A stretch of 64,000 nucleotides of DNA from NCBI GenBank assembly GCA_017304675.1, contig JAFKLS010000017.1, forward strand, positions 558,001 to 622,000, in the 5' to 3' direction. Both the position numbers and the translations under genes were made by a program. Positions 54,358 to 63,124 of the stretch are shown piece after piece. The notes below the pieces were generated by a model. That model was not told the origin of the DNA, searched no databases, and saw only the letters and a list, made by a program, of their open reading frames with translations. Origin of the DNA: Sphingobacteriia bacterium (GTDB lineage Bacteria > Bacteroidota > Bacteroidia > Chitinophagales > Chitinophagaceae). Positions within the stretch are counted from its first letter, which is position 1, and each line of letters starts with the position of its first letter.

Positions 54358-56226
54358 TTACCGCCCCATAAAAACCATTAAAATCTGTACATCACTTGGG
54401 TTTACACCGCTGATACGGCTCGCCTGCCCAAGTGTTCGGGGCCTTATTTTTTTGAATTTTTGTAATGCTTCGGCAGATAGTGCAGATACTTTATCATAAT
54501 CAAAAGTGTCGGGAATAAGCAGTTCTTCCAGCTGTATCATCTTGGCTACAATATCTTTTTCTTTCTCTATGTACCGCTCGTATTTAATTTGAATTTCAGC
54601 TTGTTCAAGGCTTTCGGATGTATAACTTTCCAATGCGTTGGAAAAAGATGGTATACCTGCTATAAGGTCATGTAAAAATACATTTGGCCTGAGGATGATT
54701 TTAGAAGCTTTTTGCTTTTCTGAAATATGAGCAGATCCTATCCCGGAAAAATAAGGATTGATTTCTTCCGGCTCAATGGACAGTTGGGCCAATACTTCTT
54801 TTATTGAAGCTGTTGCATTCCTTTTCGCAATTACTTTTTCCATTCTTTGCTGTGATGCCAGCCCGATTCTGAAGCTCATTTCTGTTAGCCGAAGGTCTGC
54901 ATTGTCTTGTCTTAATAAGGTTCTGAATTCAGCCCTGCTGGTAAACATACGGTAGGGCTCATCAGTGCCTTTATTAATCAGATCATCAATTAAAACACCA
55001 ATATAAGCTTCACTCCTTTTCAGCGTGAATGGTTCCAGGCTTCTTACTGATTGGTGGGCATTGATACCTGCTATAAGGCCCTGGCAGGCTGCCTCTTCAT
55101 ATCCGGTTGTGCCATTTATCTGGCCTGCGAAAAACAAACTCTTTATTAACTTGGTCTCGAGTGTGTTTTTTAATTGTGTAGGAGGAAAATAGTCGTATTC
55201 AATGGCATACCCGGGCCGGAAGATCCTGCAATTCTCAAAACCGGGTACAGTTCTAAGAGCGCTGATCTGAACTTCTTCCGGCAAAGACGTTGAAAATCCG
55301 TTAACATAGATCTCTACTGTATTAAACCCTTCTGGCTCTACAAATAATTGATGGCGGTCTCTTTCCGCAAATCTGTTGATCTTATCTTCTATACTGGGAC
55401 AATATCTTGGGCCAACACCCTCAATTCTACCCTGGTACATCGGGCTTCTGTCAAACCCGGTTTTTAAAATATCATGTACTTGGGGGTTGGTGTAAGTAAT
55501 AAAACAGCTTTTTTGTTGCTCTGGTTTTAGCTTAGGTATTTCTAAATAGGAGAAGCCTACAATTTCTTCGTCTCCTTTTTGCTCCTCCATTTTTGAATAG
55601 TTGAGGCTTCTTCCATCTACTCTTGGCGGCGTCCCTGTTTTTAAACGATCACTTTCAAAACCAAGCTCTATCAATTGTTCTGTTATGCCGGTTGCTGCTT
55701 TTTCAGCAATCCTTCCTCCACCCAATTGCTTTTCTCCAATATGAATCACCCCATTTAAAAAAGTACCACTGGTAATAACTACTGAGCCGCTTTCTATATT
55801 ATGCCCAAGGCCTGTAACCACACCGGAAGCTTTGCCGTTTTTAACAATCAAACCCTTAACCGTGTCCTGGTAAAAATCTACGTTTGGTGTTTGCTCTAGC
55901 ATTTCCCGCCATGTTGCAGCAAAGAGCATACGGTCGCTTTGCGCTCTGGGGCTCCACATTGCGGGCCCTTTGCTCCTGTTAAGCATGCGAAACTGGATCA
56001 TACTTTTATCTGTTACAATACCGCTATACCCACCAATAGCATCAATCTCCCTGATAATCTGCCCTTTTGCAATGCCGCCCATTGCGGGGTTACAGCTCAT
56101 TTGGGCAATGGTCTGCATGTTCATGGTAATCAATAAGACTTTACTGCCCAGGTTGGCAGCACTTGCGGCGGCTTCGCATCCTGCATGGCCTGCACCCACT
56201 ACTATTACATCGTACTTTGGAAACAT
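54358..56226 (-). CDS. mnmG: tRNA uridine-5-carboxymethylaminomethyl modification enzyme MnmG
   Basis: 622-aa FAD protein which, with MnmE, modifies the wobble uridine of several tRNAs. FAD-binding GAGHAG at residues 11-16; MSCNPAMGGIAKG and QFRMLNRSKGPAMWSPRAQ are the family signatures; GQINGTTGYEEAACQGLIAG is the second FAD motif; the C-terminal helical MnmE/tRNA-binding part ends with LGQASRISGVNPSDVQILM. In many bacteria this gene (gidA) lies next to the replication origin; here two parS-like sites lie just upstream. Confidence 0.97.
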   Translation of the reverse strand: MFPKYDVIVVGAGHAGCEAAASAANLGSKVLLITMNMQTIAQMSCNPAMGGIAKGQIIREIDAIGGYSGIVTDKSMIQFRMLNRSKGPAMWSPRAQSDRMLFAATWREMLEQTPNVDFYQDTVKGLIVKNGKASGVVTGLGHNIESGSVVITSGTFLNGVIHIGEKQLGGGRIAEKAATGITEQLIELGFESDRLKTGTPPRVDGRSLNYSKMEEQKGDEEIVGFSYLEIPKLKPEQQKSCFITYTNPQVHDILKTGFDRSPMYQGRIEGVGPRYCPSIEDKINRFAERDRHQLFVEPEGFNTVEIYVNGFSTSLPEEVQISALRTVPGFENCRIFRPGYAIEYDYFPPTQLKNTLETKLIKSLFFAGQINGTTGYEEAACQGLIAGINAHQSVRSLEPFTLKRSEAYIGVLIDDLINKGTDEPYRMFTSRAEFRTLLRQDNADLRLTEMSFRIGLASQQRMEKVIAKRNATASIKEVLAQLSIEPEEINPYFSGIGSAHISEKQKASKIILRPNVFLHDLIAGIPSFSNALESYTSESLEQAEIQIKYERYIEKEKDIVAKMIQLEELLIPDTFDYDKVSALSAEALQKFKKIRPRTLGQASRISGVNPSDVQILMVFMGR

Positions 56227-56296
56227 GATCTTAATTATTGGGCAAAGATAATTTTATATGCCCTCACGGAGGGAGACAACTTCTGTAACGAATGTA

Positions 56297-56312
56297 TGTT
56301 ACACGTGGAACA
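56297..56312 (+). promoter_or_regulatory. parS-like centromere site 1
   Basis: TGTTACACGTGGAACA differs at one fixed position from the general bacterial parS TGTTNCACGTGAAACA, the ParB-binding site. A 14-bp perfect palindrome ATTGTTTAAACAAT (56312-56325) starts at its last base. Confidence 0.75.
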
Positions 56313-56403
56313 TTGTTTAAACAATTGAAATTGAGCAGACAAGCCCACTACTTACAAATTTTGATTGAAGGTGTGCGGCTGGTTTTGTAGGGTCCGATTG
56401 TTT

Positions 56404-56419
56404 TGTTACACGTGGAACA
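56404..56419 (+). promoter_or_regulatory. parS-like centromere site 2
   Basis: A copy identical to site 1 in sequence and orientation, 107 bp away; the match extends to 18 bp (TGTTACACGTGGAACATT). Two exact copies in a 240-bp spacer make a chance origin unlikely. Confidence 0.75.
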
Positions 56420-56465
56420 TTTTTGAAGATGCTCGTGGGATTTAATGAAGTAAAATAGGCGGCAA

Positions 56466-56915
56466 TTATTTTTTTAAGGCCTTCTCAAGCTGGTAGTAGT
56501 TAAGAATTTGCTGCTCCTCGGCTGCTCTCATTTCCGCAACCTCTTTCTTCAGTTTGTCTTTATAGCCACATAAATGCAATGCTCCGTGTATTAACACCCG
56601 TAATAATTCTTTTTTGTATGGCGTATGAAGTTGTTGGGCATTCTCTTTTACCCTGTCGAGGCTTATGTATATCTCCGCGGTGATGGTGGCTTCGGAGGGT
56701 TCTGATAAATCAAAGGTGATGATATCGGTATAGTAATCGTGATTGAGGAATTTTTTGTTGATATCCAGCAGAAAGTCATCAGAACAAAAGATATAATGAA
56801 TGGTGGCTATTTTTTTCCCTTCTTTTCTAAAGCAAGATTCTATCCATTGTTTAAGAAGCTTCTTTTTTGGGAAACTGAATGCTTTGTCTGCTGCTGAAAA
56901 CTGAATTCTATCCAT
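56466..56915 (-). CDS. ybeY: Endoribonuclease YbeY
   Basis: 149-aa single-strand endoribonuclease for 16S rRNA 3' maturation and ribosome quality control. DINKKFLNHDYYTDIITFDL (residues 51-70) and EIYISLDRVKENA are characteristic. The metal motif reads HGALHLCGYKDK: H110 and H114 are present, but the position of the usual third His of HGxLHLxGYDH is Asp120. This variant is the form I expect in Bacteroidota YbeY, so activity is likely retained. The gene follows the parS-bearing spacer and is divergent from the FeoA gene. Confidence 0.93.
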   Translation of the reverse strand: MDRIQFSAADKAFSFPKKKLLKQWIESCFRKEGKKIATIHYIFCSDDFLLDINKKFLNHDYYTDIITFDLSEPSEATITAEIYISLDRVKENAQQLHTPYKKELLRVLIHGALHLCGYKDKLKKEVAEMRAAEEQQILNYYQLEKALKK

Positions 56916-56980
56916 AAATTATTTCTGCTCCAAAATTCGTAAGAAATGGGTGTGATTAGAATTTACTTTTGTTGAGAATT

Positions 56981-57211
56981 ATGAAAAAACTTAGCGAATT
57001 AAAGGTTGGACAGGAAGCCATTATTATTGGAATAGAAAAAGATGAGCTTTATATTAAGTTAATGGAAATGGGATGTGTACCCGGAGAAAAGGTAAAGGTT
57101 GAGCAAGTGGCACCTTTAGGGGACCCAATATCTATTTTTGTTTCCGGATACTCGCTCAGCCTTCGTCTGAGTGAAGCGTTCAATATTTCTGTTGAAGTAG
57201 TTGTTAATTGA
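56981..57211 (+). CDS. FeoA-domain protein
   Basis: 76 aa from the ATG at 56981; a TTG four codons earlier is rejected. This SH3-like domain matches FeoA: KKLSELKVGQEAIIIGI, LYIKLMEMGCVPGEKVKV and the GDPISIFVSGYSLSLR block with the family's terminal beta strands. FeoA assists the FeoB ferrous-iron transporter, but no feoB is adjacent; nadD follows 15 bp later. It may act with a distant FeoB or be a stand-alone regulator. A -7-like TACTTTTG box at 56964-56971 would give a near-leaderless mRNA. Confidence 0.88.
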   Translation: MKKLSELKVGQEAIIIGIEKDELYIKLMEMGCVPGEKVKVEQVAPLGDPISIFVSGYSLSLRLSEAFNISVEVVVN

Positions 57212-57226
57212 TAATCAAACTGTTAA

Positions 57227-57796
57227 ATGAAAATCGGGCTTTTCTTCGGTTCTTTTAATCCTATACACACAGGGCATTTGATTATTGCCAGCCATATGGC
57301 GGAATATACCGGGTTAAAACAGGTTTGGTTTGTTGTAAGTCCGCAAAACCCCCTGAAACAGCAGGGCGGATTGCTGAATGAATATCAACGCTTGTTTATG
57401 GTGCAACTGGCTACAGAAGATGATTCCAGGTTTAAAGCGTCTGATATAGAATTTAAACTGCCAAAACCCTCTTATACGGTAGATACACTTACTTATCTGA
57501 AAGAAAAGTACCCTGAACAGCAATTTTCGATCATTATCGGCAGTGATAGTCTTCAGAATATTCACCACTGGAAAAACTATGAATGGTTGCTGGCTAATTA
57601 TGAGTTGCTTGTATATGAACGGCCTGGTTTTAAAGTAGAAAAAACGGCGAATACAAATATTCAAATCATCAAAGCGCCTCTGTTAGATATTTCTGCCACC
57701 TATATACGTTCGCTGATTAAAGGAAATAAATCTATCAAATACCTTGTTCCGGATAATGTTAGAGATGAAATTGAGAAAAGCGGCTATTATAAATAA
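57227..57796 (+). CDS. nadD: Nicotinate-nucleotide adenylyltransferase
   Basis: 189-aa enzyme that adenylates nicotinate mononucleotide to deamido-NAD. The nucleotidyltransferase motif GSFNPIHTGH is at residues 8-17, IIGSDSLQNIHHWKNYEWLL near residue 105 is the NaMN-binding stretch, and DISATYIRSLIKGNKS is the ISSTxIR-like phosphate motif. It is the third NAD-synthesis gene of the window after nadA and nadB. It is placed 15 bp after the FeoA gene and probably shares its transcript. Confidence 0.96.
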   Translation: MKIGLFFGSFNPIHTGHLIIASHMAEYTGLKQVWFVVSPQNPLKQQGGLLNEYQRLFMVQLATEDDSRFKASDIEFKLPKPSYTVDTLTYLKEKYPEQQFSIIIGSDSLQNIHHWKNYEWLLANYELLVYERPGFKVEKTANTNIQIIKAPLLDISATYIRSLIKGNKSIKYLVPDNVRDEIEKSGYYK

Positions 57797-57863
57797 TTTA
57801 ACAGCCGGCATTCAATAAAACCATAGCATCTTCGTTATTTAATTGTTTAATAATTTTTAAGTC

Positions 57864-58751
57864 ATGCAAAAAATCTCTACTCTCATTTTAATTGCTGCAG
57901 CATCTACGTCTGTGGTGTCTTGTGTTAGTACAAAAAAGTACAAAGAATCTGAAGCGAAGTACACGCAACTGAATGGCGCTTATCTTGATTTACAGTCAAA
58001 ATACAGGGAGGCTCAAGGCGAGTTGAATGCATGCAAAAACAATACTGCAGATTTAACGAACAGGAATACAGCCCTGAACGGACAAATTGCAGATCTGAAT
58101 AAGCAGGTAGATTATCTTAAACAAAATAATAGCCAGGTATTGAATCAATTGAAAGACCTGTCTGTTATTTCTGGATCACAGGCAGAAAGTATCAGAAAAT
58201 CCATGGAGAATATCAGCTCCAAAGACGCTTATATCAAAGATTTACAATCCTCTATTTCCAGGAAAGATTCATTGAATATGGCATTGGTAATGAACCTGAA
58301 AGGGGCTATTGGCAACCTGGATGATAAAGACATTAATATTAAAGTTGATAAAGGCGTTGTATACATTGATATTTCTGATAAACTGCTGTTTAAAAGTGGC
58401 AGCTACGATATAACCGACAGGGCCAAAGATGTTTTAGGAAAAGTGGCGAAAGTGTTGAACAATCAGCCGGATATTGAATTTATGGTAGAAGGACATACAG
58501 ACTCTGTTGCCTACAAAGGAACACAATTGGTAGATAACTGGGATCTGAGTGTTAAAAGAGCAACATCTGTTGTACGGGTATTGCAAAACCAATATGGATT
58601 AGACCCTAAGCGTATGACGGCTGCCGGACGCGGACAATATATTCCTATTGCAGATAATAGCACTGCCGATGGCAGGGCTGCCAACAGAAGAACACGCATT
58701 GTAGTGCTTCCTCAGTTAGATCAGTTCTTTAAACTACTGGAAAAGAAATAA
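57864..58751 (+). CDS. OmpA-family lipoprotein with coiled coil
   Basis: 295 aa. Lipobox VVSC (Cys20) anchors it to the outer membrane. A long coiled coil (about residues 28-145, LNKQVDYLKQNNSQVLNQL) leads to an OmpA C-terminal peptidoglycan-binding domain (about 165-285: DISDKLLFKSGSYDI, VEGHTDSV, NWDLSVKRATSVVRVL, DGRAANRRTRIVV). It links outer membrane and cell wall, like Pal-type proteins, but the coiled coil is longer than in Pal. Monocistronic with a terminator. Confidence 0.93.
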   Translation: MQKISTLILIAAASTSVVSCVSTKKYKESEAKYTQLNGAYLDLQSKYREAQGELNACKNNTADLTNRNTALNGQIADLNKQVDYLKQNNSQVLNQLKDLSVISGSQAESIRKSMENISSKDAYIKDLQSSISRKDSLNMALVMNLKGAIGNLDDKDINIKVDKGVVYIDISDKLLFKSGSYDITDRAKDVLGKVAKVLNNQPDIEFMVEGHTDSVAYKGTQLVDNWDLSVKRATSVVRVLQNQYGLDPKRMTAAGRGQYIPIADNSTADGRAANRRTRIVVLPQLDQFFKLLEKK

Positions 58752-58784
58752 TAAATATTAAAATACTATTTAATATAAATAATG

Positions 58785-58810
58785 GCCCGGAAAATACCCG
58801 GGCTATTTTA
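58785..58810. terminator. Terminator between convergent genes
   Basis: GCCCGG (58785-58790) pairs with CCGGGC (58798-58803), followed by TATTTTA. Its right side overlaps the 3' end of the minus-strand asparaginase-like gene. Confidence 0.75.
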
Positions 58811-59291
58811 TTTCCTGGAACTCGCCTGTTTGTTTATTCTTTTTAACATTATTCCAGTTAAAATACCGTCCATTCATGGCAACATAAATGCCGTGTGGTA
58901 ATGTTTGTACAAAAGCCAAAGCGCTTCCCAGGTTGAAGAGTCCGTCGCTACTGCCAAATTTATAAGGTATCATGGCGCCGGTTAGCACAATGGTTTTATG
59001 TTGAATTCTTTCTGCAATGTATGCTGCTGTTTCACTCATGGTGTCTGTTCCATGTGTGATGATGATTTTATCTTCATCTGCATGTTCGCATTGCCGTGCA
59101 ATCAGTGCTCTGTCATCATCCGTCATCTCCAGGCTATCAATCATCATTAGCGTTCTGATATCTACTTCCACCCGGCTTCTGCCTAATTTAAGCATTTCGG
59201 GCAGGTGTGTATCTTTAAAAAAGAGTTGCCCGTTGAGTTCGTTGTATTCCTTATCGAATGTTCCTCCCGTAATAAAAATTCGAATTGACAT
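58803..59291 (-). CDS. Asparaginase-like protein, N-terminal domain only
   Basis: 162 aa. It has the asparaginase/glutaminase N-terminal domain with the catalytic TGGT at residues 8-11 and HGTDTM at 80-85, then VLTGAMIPYKFGSSDGLFNLG. It stops soon after NWNNVKKNK, where the catalytic Lys region lies. The second domain of normal asparaginases (about 330 aa) is absent. The reading frame is clean and begins with ATG, so this seems a genuine one-domain family member, not a decaying gene. Substrate is uncertain. Confidence 0.87.
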   Translation of the reverse strand: MSIRIFITGGTFDKEYNELNGQLFFKDTHLPEMLKLGRSRVEVDIRTLMMIDSLEMTDDDRALIARQCEHADEDKIIITHGTDTMSETAAYIAERIQHKTIVLTGAMIPYKFGSSDGLFNLGSALAFVQTLPHGIYVAMNGRYFNWNNVKKNKQTGEFQEIK

Positions 59292-59322
59292 ATTGTTGTG
59301 TGTGTTGAGTTATTTGGTAAAA

Positions 59323-61362
59323 TTATAATTTCATGTTATCTAATTGTTTTTGCATTCCAAACATTTCGTCTCTGAGTTTTGCTGCTTCAATAAAATCCAG
59401 ATCCCTTGCCGCCTTTTCCATTTTCTTTTTTGTTTGTTGTATGGCTTTTTCTAACTGGGGAATGGTTTTATAGTTTTCCTGTTCTTCAGCAGCCTGTGTT
59501 ACAATATCTTCATCGTTTTGAATGGCATAAGTTTTCCTATCGTCAAAACCTTTAATATCTAAAACAGAAGTTTGTTTCATAATCTGCTCAATACTTTTCT
59601 TAACTGTTTTAGGAACAATATTGTGGGCAATGTTATGTGCAATTTGTTTTTCCCTTCGTCTGCCGGTTTCATCAATGGTACGCTGCATGCTCTCTGTAAT
59701 GGTGTCTGCATAAAAAATTACAAGTCCATCTACATTGCGGGCCGCTCTTCCTGCAGTTTGTGTTAAACTTCTTTCATTCCGCAAAAAACCTTCTTTATCC
59801 GCATCTAAAATGGCAACCAGCGAAACCTCCGGTAAATCTAATCCTTCACGAAGCAGGTTTACACCCACTAAAACATCAATTTCACCAAGCCTGAGTTGGC
59901 GGAGGATCTCTACTCTTTCCAGGGTGTCTACATCACTGTGAATGTATTTTGACTTAATGTTTATCCGTTGAAGATATTTATCCATCTCTTCTGCCATGCG
60001 TTTGGTTAATGTGGTTACCAATACACGATCGCCTTTTTTTACTCTTTTATCAATTTCATCCAAAAGGTCATCTATCTGGTTTACACTGGGGCGAATTTCT
60101 ATCGGCGGATCCAACAGCCCTGTTGGGCGAACAACTTGTTCTACCACTACGCCGCCGGTTACTTCTAATTCATAATCTCCGGGAGTGGCACTTACAAAAA
60201 CAGTCTGGCCAATAAGGCTTTCAAATTCATGAAAATTAAGTGGCCTGTTATCTAATGCACTTGGCAATCTGAAGCCATAATCCACTAAAATCAACTTCCT
60301 GCTTCTGTCTCCTCCATACATACCCGCCACTTGCGGTATGGTTTGATGGCTTTCATCTATCACCAATAAAAAATCTTTCGGAAAATAATCCAGTAAACAG
60401 AAAGGCCTGGTGCCGGGCTGCCTCCTGTCAAAAAAACGAGAGTAATTCTCTATACCATTGCAATAACCAAGTTCCCGTATCATCTCCAGGTCGTATTCCA
60501 CCCGTTCTTTCAACCGCTGTGCTTCAATTAATTTACCAGAAGATTTAAAGTATTCGCATTGTCGCATCATTTCATCCTGTATCTCGTACATTACCTGTTG
60601 CATAATATCTTTTGGTGCCAGGTAAAGGTTGGCAGGAAAAATGGCAGCATTTTCTACAAGCCCAATTCTTTTCGCGGTATTTTTTTCAATGCTCTCAATA
60701 CTTTCAATTTCATCGCCAAAAAAAGTAATACGATACCCGTAATCCGCATAAGGTAAATTTATATCAATTGTATCTCCTTTAACTCTGAAAGTGCCCCTGG
60801 TAAAATCTCCTTGAGAGCGGTTATACAGGGAGTTCACCAGCGAATGCAAAAAACCTTGTCGGGAAATTACTTGTCCTTGATGTATTCTGATAATTCCATT
60901 CTCAAATTCAGAAGGGTTGCCCATTCCGTAAATGCAGCTTACACTTGCCACAACTATAATATCTCTTCTTCCGGTAAGCAGTTCGCTGGTTGCCTGCAAA
61001 CGTAACTTGTCAAGCTCCTCATTAATACTTAAATCTTTTTCAATATATGTATCGCTTACCGGCATATATGCTTCCGGCTGGTAATAATCGTAATAGCTCA
61101 CAAAATAACCCACTGCGTTATCGGGAAAGAATTGTTTAAACTCGCCGTATAATTGCGCTACCAGAGTTTTGTTGTGTGTTAAAACCAACGTTGGTTTTTG
61201 AACATTTTGAATAACATTGGCCATGGTAAAGGTTTTACCACTGCCGGTAACACCCAGTAAGGTTTGAAATTTTTCTCCATTCAGTATCCCGCTTGTTAAT
61301 TGCTGAATGGCTGTGGGCTGATCTCCCGAAGGATGATAGTTTGAATGAAGCTTAAATGGCAT
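59323..61362 (-). CDS. uvrB: UvrABC system protein B
   Basis: 679-aa helicase-like damage-verification subunit of nucleotide excision repair. Walker A GVTGSGKT is at residues 37-44; the beta-hairpin that probes the DNA is in YYDYYQPEAYMP near residue 92; LLVIDESHQTIPQ is the helicase DEAD-like box; GVNLLREGLDLPEVSLVAILDADKEG is motif V; and the C-terminal UVR domain (ARDLDFIEAAKLRDEM) binds UvrC. Length is standard. Monocistronic. Confidence 0.97.
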   Translation of the reverse strand: MPFKLHSNYHPSGDQPTAIQQLTSGILNGEKFQTLLGVTGSGKTFTMANVIQNVQKPTLVLTHNKTLVAQLYGEFKQFFPDNAVGYFVSYYDYYQPEAYMPVSDTYIEKDLSINEELDKLRLQATSELLTGRRDIIVVASVSCIYGMGNPSEFENGIIRIHQGQVISRQGFLHSLVNSLYNRSQGDFTRGTFRVKGDTIDINLPYADYGYRITFFGDEIESIESIEKNTAKRIGLVENAAIFPANLYLAPKDIMQQVMYEIQDEMMRQCEYFKSSGKLIEAQRLKERVEYDLEMIRELGYCNGIENYSRFFDRRQPGTRPFCLLDYFPKDFLLVIDESHQTIPQVAGMYGGDRSRKLILVDYGFRLPSALDNRPLNFHEFESLIGQTVFVSATPGDYELEVTGGVVVEQVVRPTGLLDPPIEIRPSVNQIDDLLDEIDKRVKKGDRVLVTTLTKRMAEEMDKYLQRINIKSKYIHSDVDTLERVEILRQLRLGEIDVLVGVNLLREGLDLPEVSLVAILDADKEGFLRNERSLTQTAGRAARNVDGLVIFYADTITESMQRTIDETGRRREKQIAHNIAHNIVPKTVKKSIEQIMKQTSVLDIKGFDDRKTYAIQNDEDIVTQAAEEQENYKTIPQLEKAIQQTKKKMEKAARDLDFIEAAKLRDEMFGMQKQLDNMKL

Positions 61363-61441
61363 AAACTGTTATAACGAAATGCCAAATTACAAAAATGGAT
61401 CTGCAGGAAACAAAAGATTGAAAAAGAATATTCGCCATTAT

Positions 61442-62272
61442 TTATAAACGTATCCCTATGCCGATGGTACAATAAAACAATTGTATCCCTCTTTCATTGG
61501 CAATAAGGTTTTCAGGCGCTACGAAAGAAGGGGTAAAACTTGCATTCAATTTACCTGCCACTAAAACAACCGGTGCAGAAAACTCATAACTCAGCAAATT
61601 AAACCGGGTATAGCTCGCAGATGCAGGAGCAGAACCTGTTGGTATACCTAAAAAAGAAGTTTTCTGCAAATAACTATAAGAAAAATTCTGCGTTCCCCAA
61701 TAAGTATAGGCAGAGGGGTTAATGGCCCATACTATTTTTTTATTCGCTGTTTTTATAAGGAAGATATGATCTACACCAAAAGAAATACCCAGGTCGGTTT
61801 TATCGTTACTGAATTTTAAGTCTGCTCCTGTATTAATGTTGGCAATATTATTATTTACTACAAGATTAATACCTGTTTGATAATGCAATGCAGACTGAAC
61901 CAAAACACTGTTATCCTTATACAAAAAATCTGTAAAGAAAAGATTACCACTAAAATGTTTAGACTGAGGGAATTTATACCCGCCTTCCAGAGAGGCTCCG
62001 GTATAATTCAATGGCTGAGCTGCGTTTTGAATGAATATAAAATTACTTTGCGCATACAACCCTGATTTGTGTTGATAACCTATACTCGTAAGCATACCGC
62101 TGCTTTTCAGGCTGTCTACCCTTCCAAAATAATTTAATTTGGAAACATAATTTACAGAGGCCGAGAAAATACTTTTAGGATCTGCATCAACCTGATTATT
62201 CTGTGCATTTAGCCGGCATACTACTAAAATAAAAGTAAGTGCAGAAAGCAAAAATTTGTTGAGGGGTTTCAT
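61442..62272 (-). CDS. Hypothetical secreted or outer-membrane protein
   Basis: 276 aa with a signal peptide (residues 1-23, ending CRLNA-Q). The mature part is rich in alternating polar/hydrophobic strands with aromatic ends (LYAQSNFIFIQNA, FSGNLFFTDFLYKDN, FNLLSYEFSAPVVLVAG), and the last residues are CTIGIGIRL. This pattern suggests a small outer-membrane beta-barrel. No known family is recognised. It is 85 bp downstream of a low-complexity exported protein on the same strand, possibly one transcript. Confidence 0.75.
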   Translation of the reverse strand: MKPLNKFLLSALTFILVVCRLNAQNNQVDADPKSIFSASVNYVSKLNYFGRVDSLKSSGMLTSIGYQHKSGLYAQSNFIFIQNAAQPLNYTGASLEGGYKFPQSKHFSGNLFFTDFLYKDNSVLVQSALHYQTGINLVVNNNIANINTGADLKFSNDKTDLGISFGVDHIFLIKTANKKIVWAINPSAYTYWGTQNFSYSYLQKTSFLGIPTGSAPASASYTRFNLLSYEFSAPVVLVAGKLNASFTPSFVAPENLIANERGIQLFYCTIGIGIRL

Positions 62273-62300
62273 GTGCTAAAAATTTAGAATGATTTAAATG

Positions 62301-62327
62301 AAGGCCCTCTGTTTGCCAGAAGGCCTT
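62301..62327 (-). terminator. Hairpin between two minus-strand genes
   Basis: AAGGCCCTCTG and CAGAAGGCCTT pair over 11 bp with one G-U on the minus-strand RNA. It is 31 bp after the stop of the Ala/Ser-rich gene. No T run follows, so it may be an mRNA-stabilising stem or a weak terminator. Confidence 0.5.
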
Positions 62328-62357
62328 GCCCAGACAACACATTCTCAACACTTGTTT

Positions 62358-62957
62358 TTATTGTTTATTTATAGTAGCACCGCTAGATGATTTTACAGAT
62401 GAAGAGGCATTAACAGAAGGAGATACTGATTGGGCTTTGCCTTCTGCATTTTTTTCTGCAGCAGTTGCTTTTGCTTTAGATTTTTCGCCGATGGTTTTTA
62501 CATCTGCCTTTGCTTTATCACCAACATCTGTATGGCCTTTTACCGTAGTGTTACCACTAACATGTACCGATGCGTTTTTGTCTTTTACAGAAGCATTGGC
62601 TTCTGCATCATTAGAAGAATGCAGGGCTGCATTTTTATCTTTTGATTGTACATCTGCAGCATCACTGTTGCTTGCAGATATGGTGGTTGCTGCTGCTGCA
62701 TTATTAGTTTGCTGTGCTGCACCGTTTACGGTTGCTTTTGCCGCAGCAGATGAGGCCGCAACTGTAGTATTTACGGCTTGAGATACAGTGGAGGTTGTTC
62801 TGCTTACTGTATTAGAAACTGCAGAAGCTGCTTTTGATGCATTTGCTGTTGCAGCCGTAGAACTTTTTATGGCACCACCTACATTAACCTGCGAGAAAGC
62901 AGAAGCTACCGTGAATAAGCAAACTGTTATTGCCGGGATCTTAATAAAGAGTTTCAT
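62358..62957 (-). CDS. Ala/Ser/Lys-rich exported low-complexity protein
   Basis: 199 aa. A signal peptide (residues 1-23, VASAFSQ) leads to a mature chain made mostly of Ala, Ser, Thr, Asn, Val and Lys, with almost no aromatic residues. There are short internal repeats (SVKDKNASVHVSGN and SKDKNAALHSSND). The chain likely forms extended or helical low-complexity structure in the periplasm or at the surface. No family is recognised. An antisense frame on the plus strand (62326-62781) is a shadow. Codon use is biased by the composition. Confidence 0.78.
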   Translation of the reverse strand: MKLFIKIPAITVCLFTVASAFSQVNVGGAIKSSTAATANASKAASAVSNTVSRTTSTVSQAVNTTVAASSAAAKATVNGAAQQTNNAAAATTISASNSDAADVQSKDKNAALHSSNDAEANASVKDKNASVHVSGNTTVKGHTDVGDKAKADVKTIGEKSKAKATAAEKNAEGKAQSVSPSVNASSSVKSSSGATINKQ

Positions 62958-63124
62958 AGTTTAATGTTTTAAATGTTAATGAATAAGCTTTACAGGAAAA
63001 ATTCAACTACTGTGCCAAAACAGGAATTATTGTGATTTAAAAAAAACTTAAAAGCAAATATTCTTTTCTTTACAGGGGAAATAAGCAGCCTTATTATTTG
63101 ATTTTCACCGAGTTTTATAATTTG

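Noticed and set aside
62326-62781. 151-codon plus-strand frame opposite the Ala/Ser-rich protein
   Set aside because: Its composition follows directly from the complementary low-complexity gene, which has a real signal peptide.
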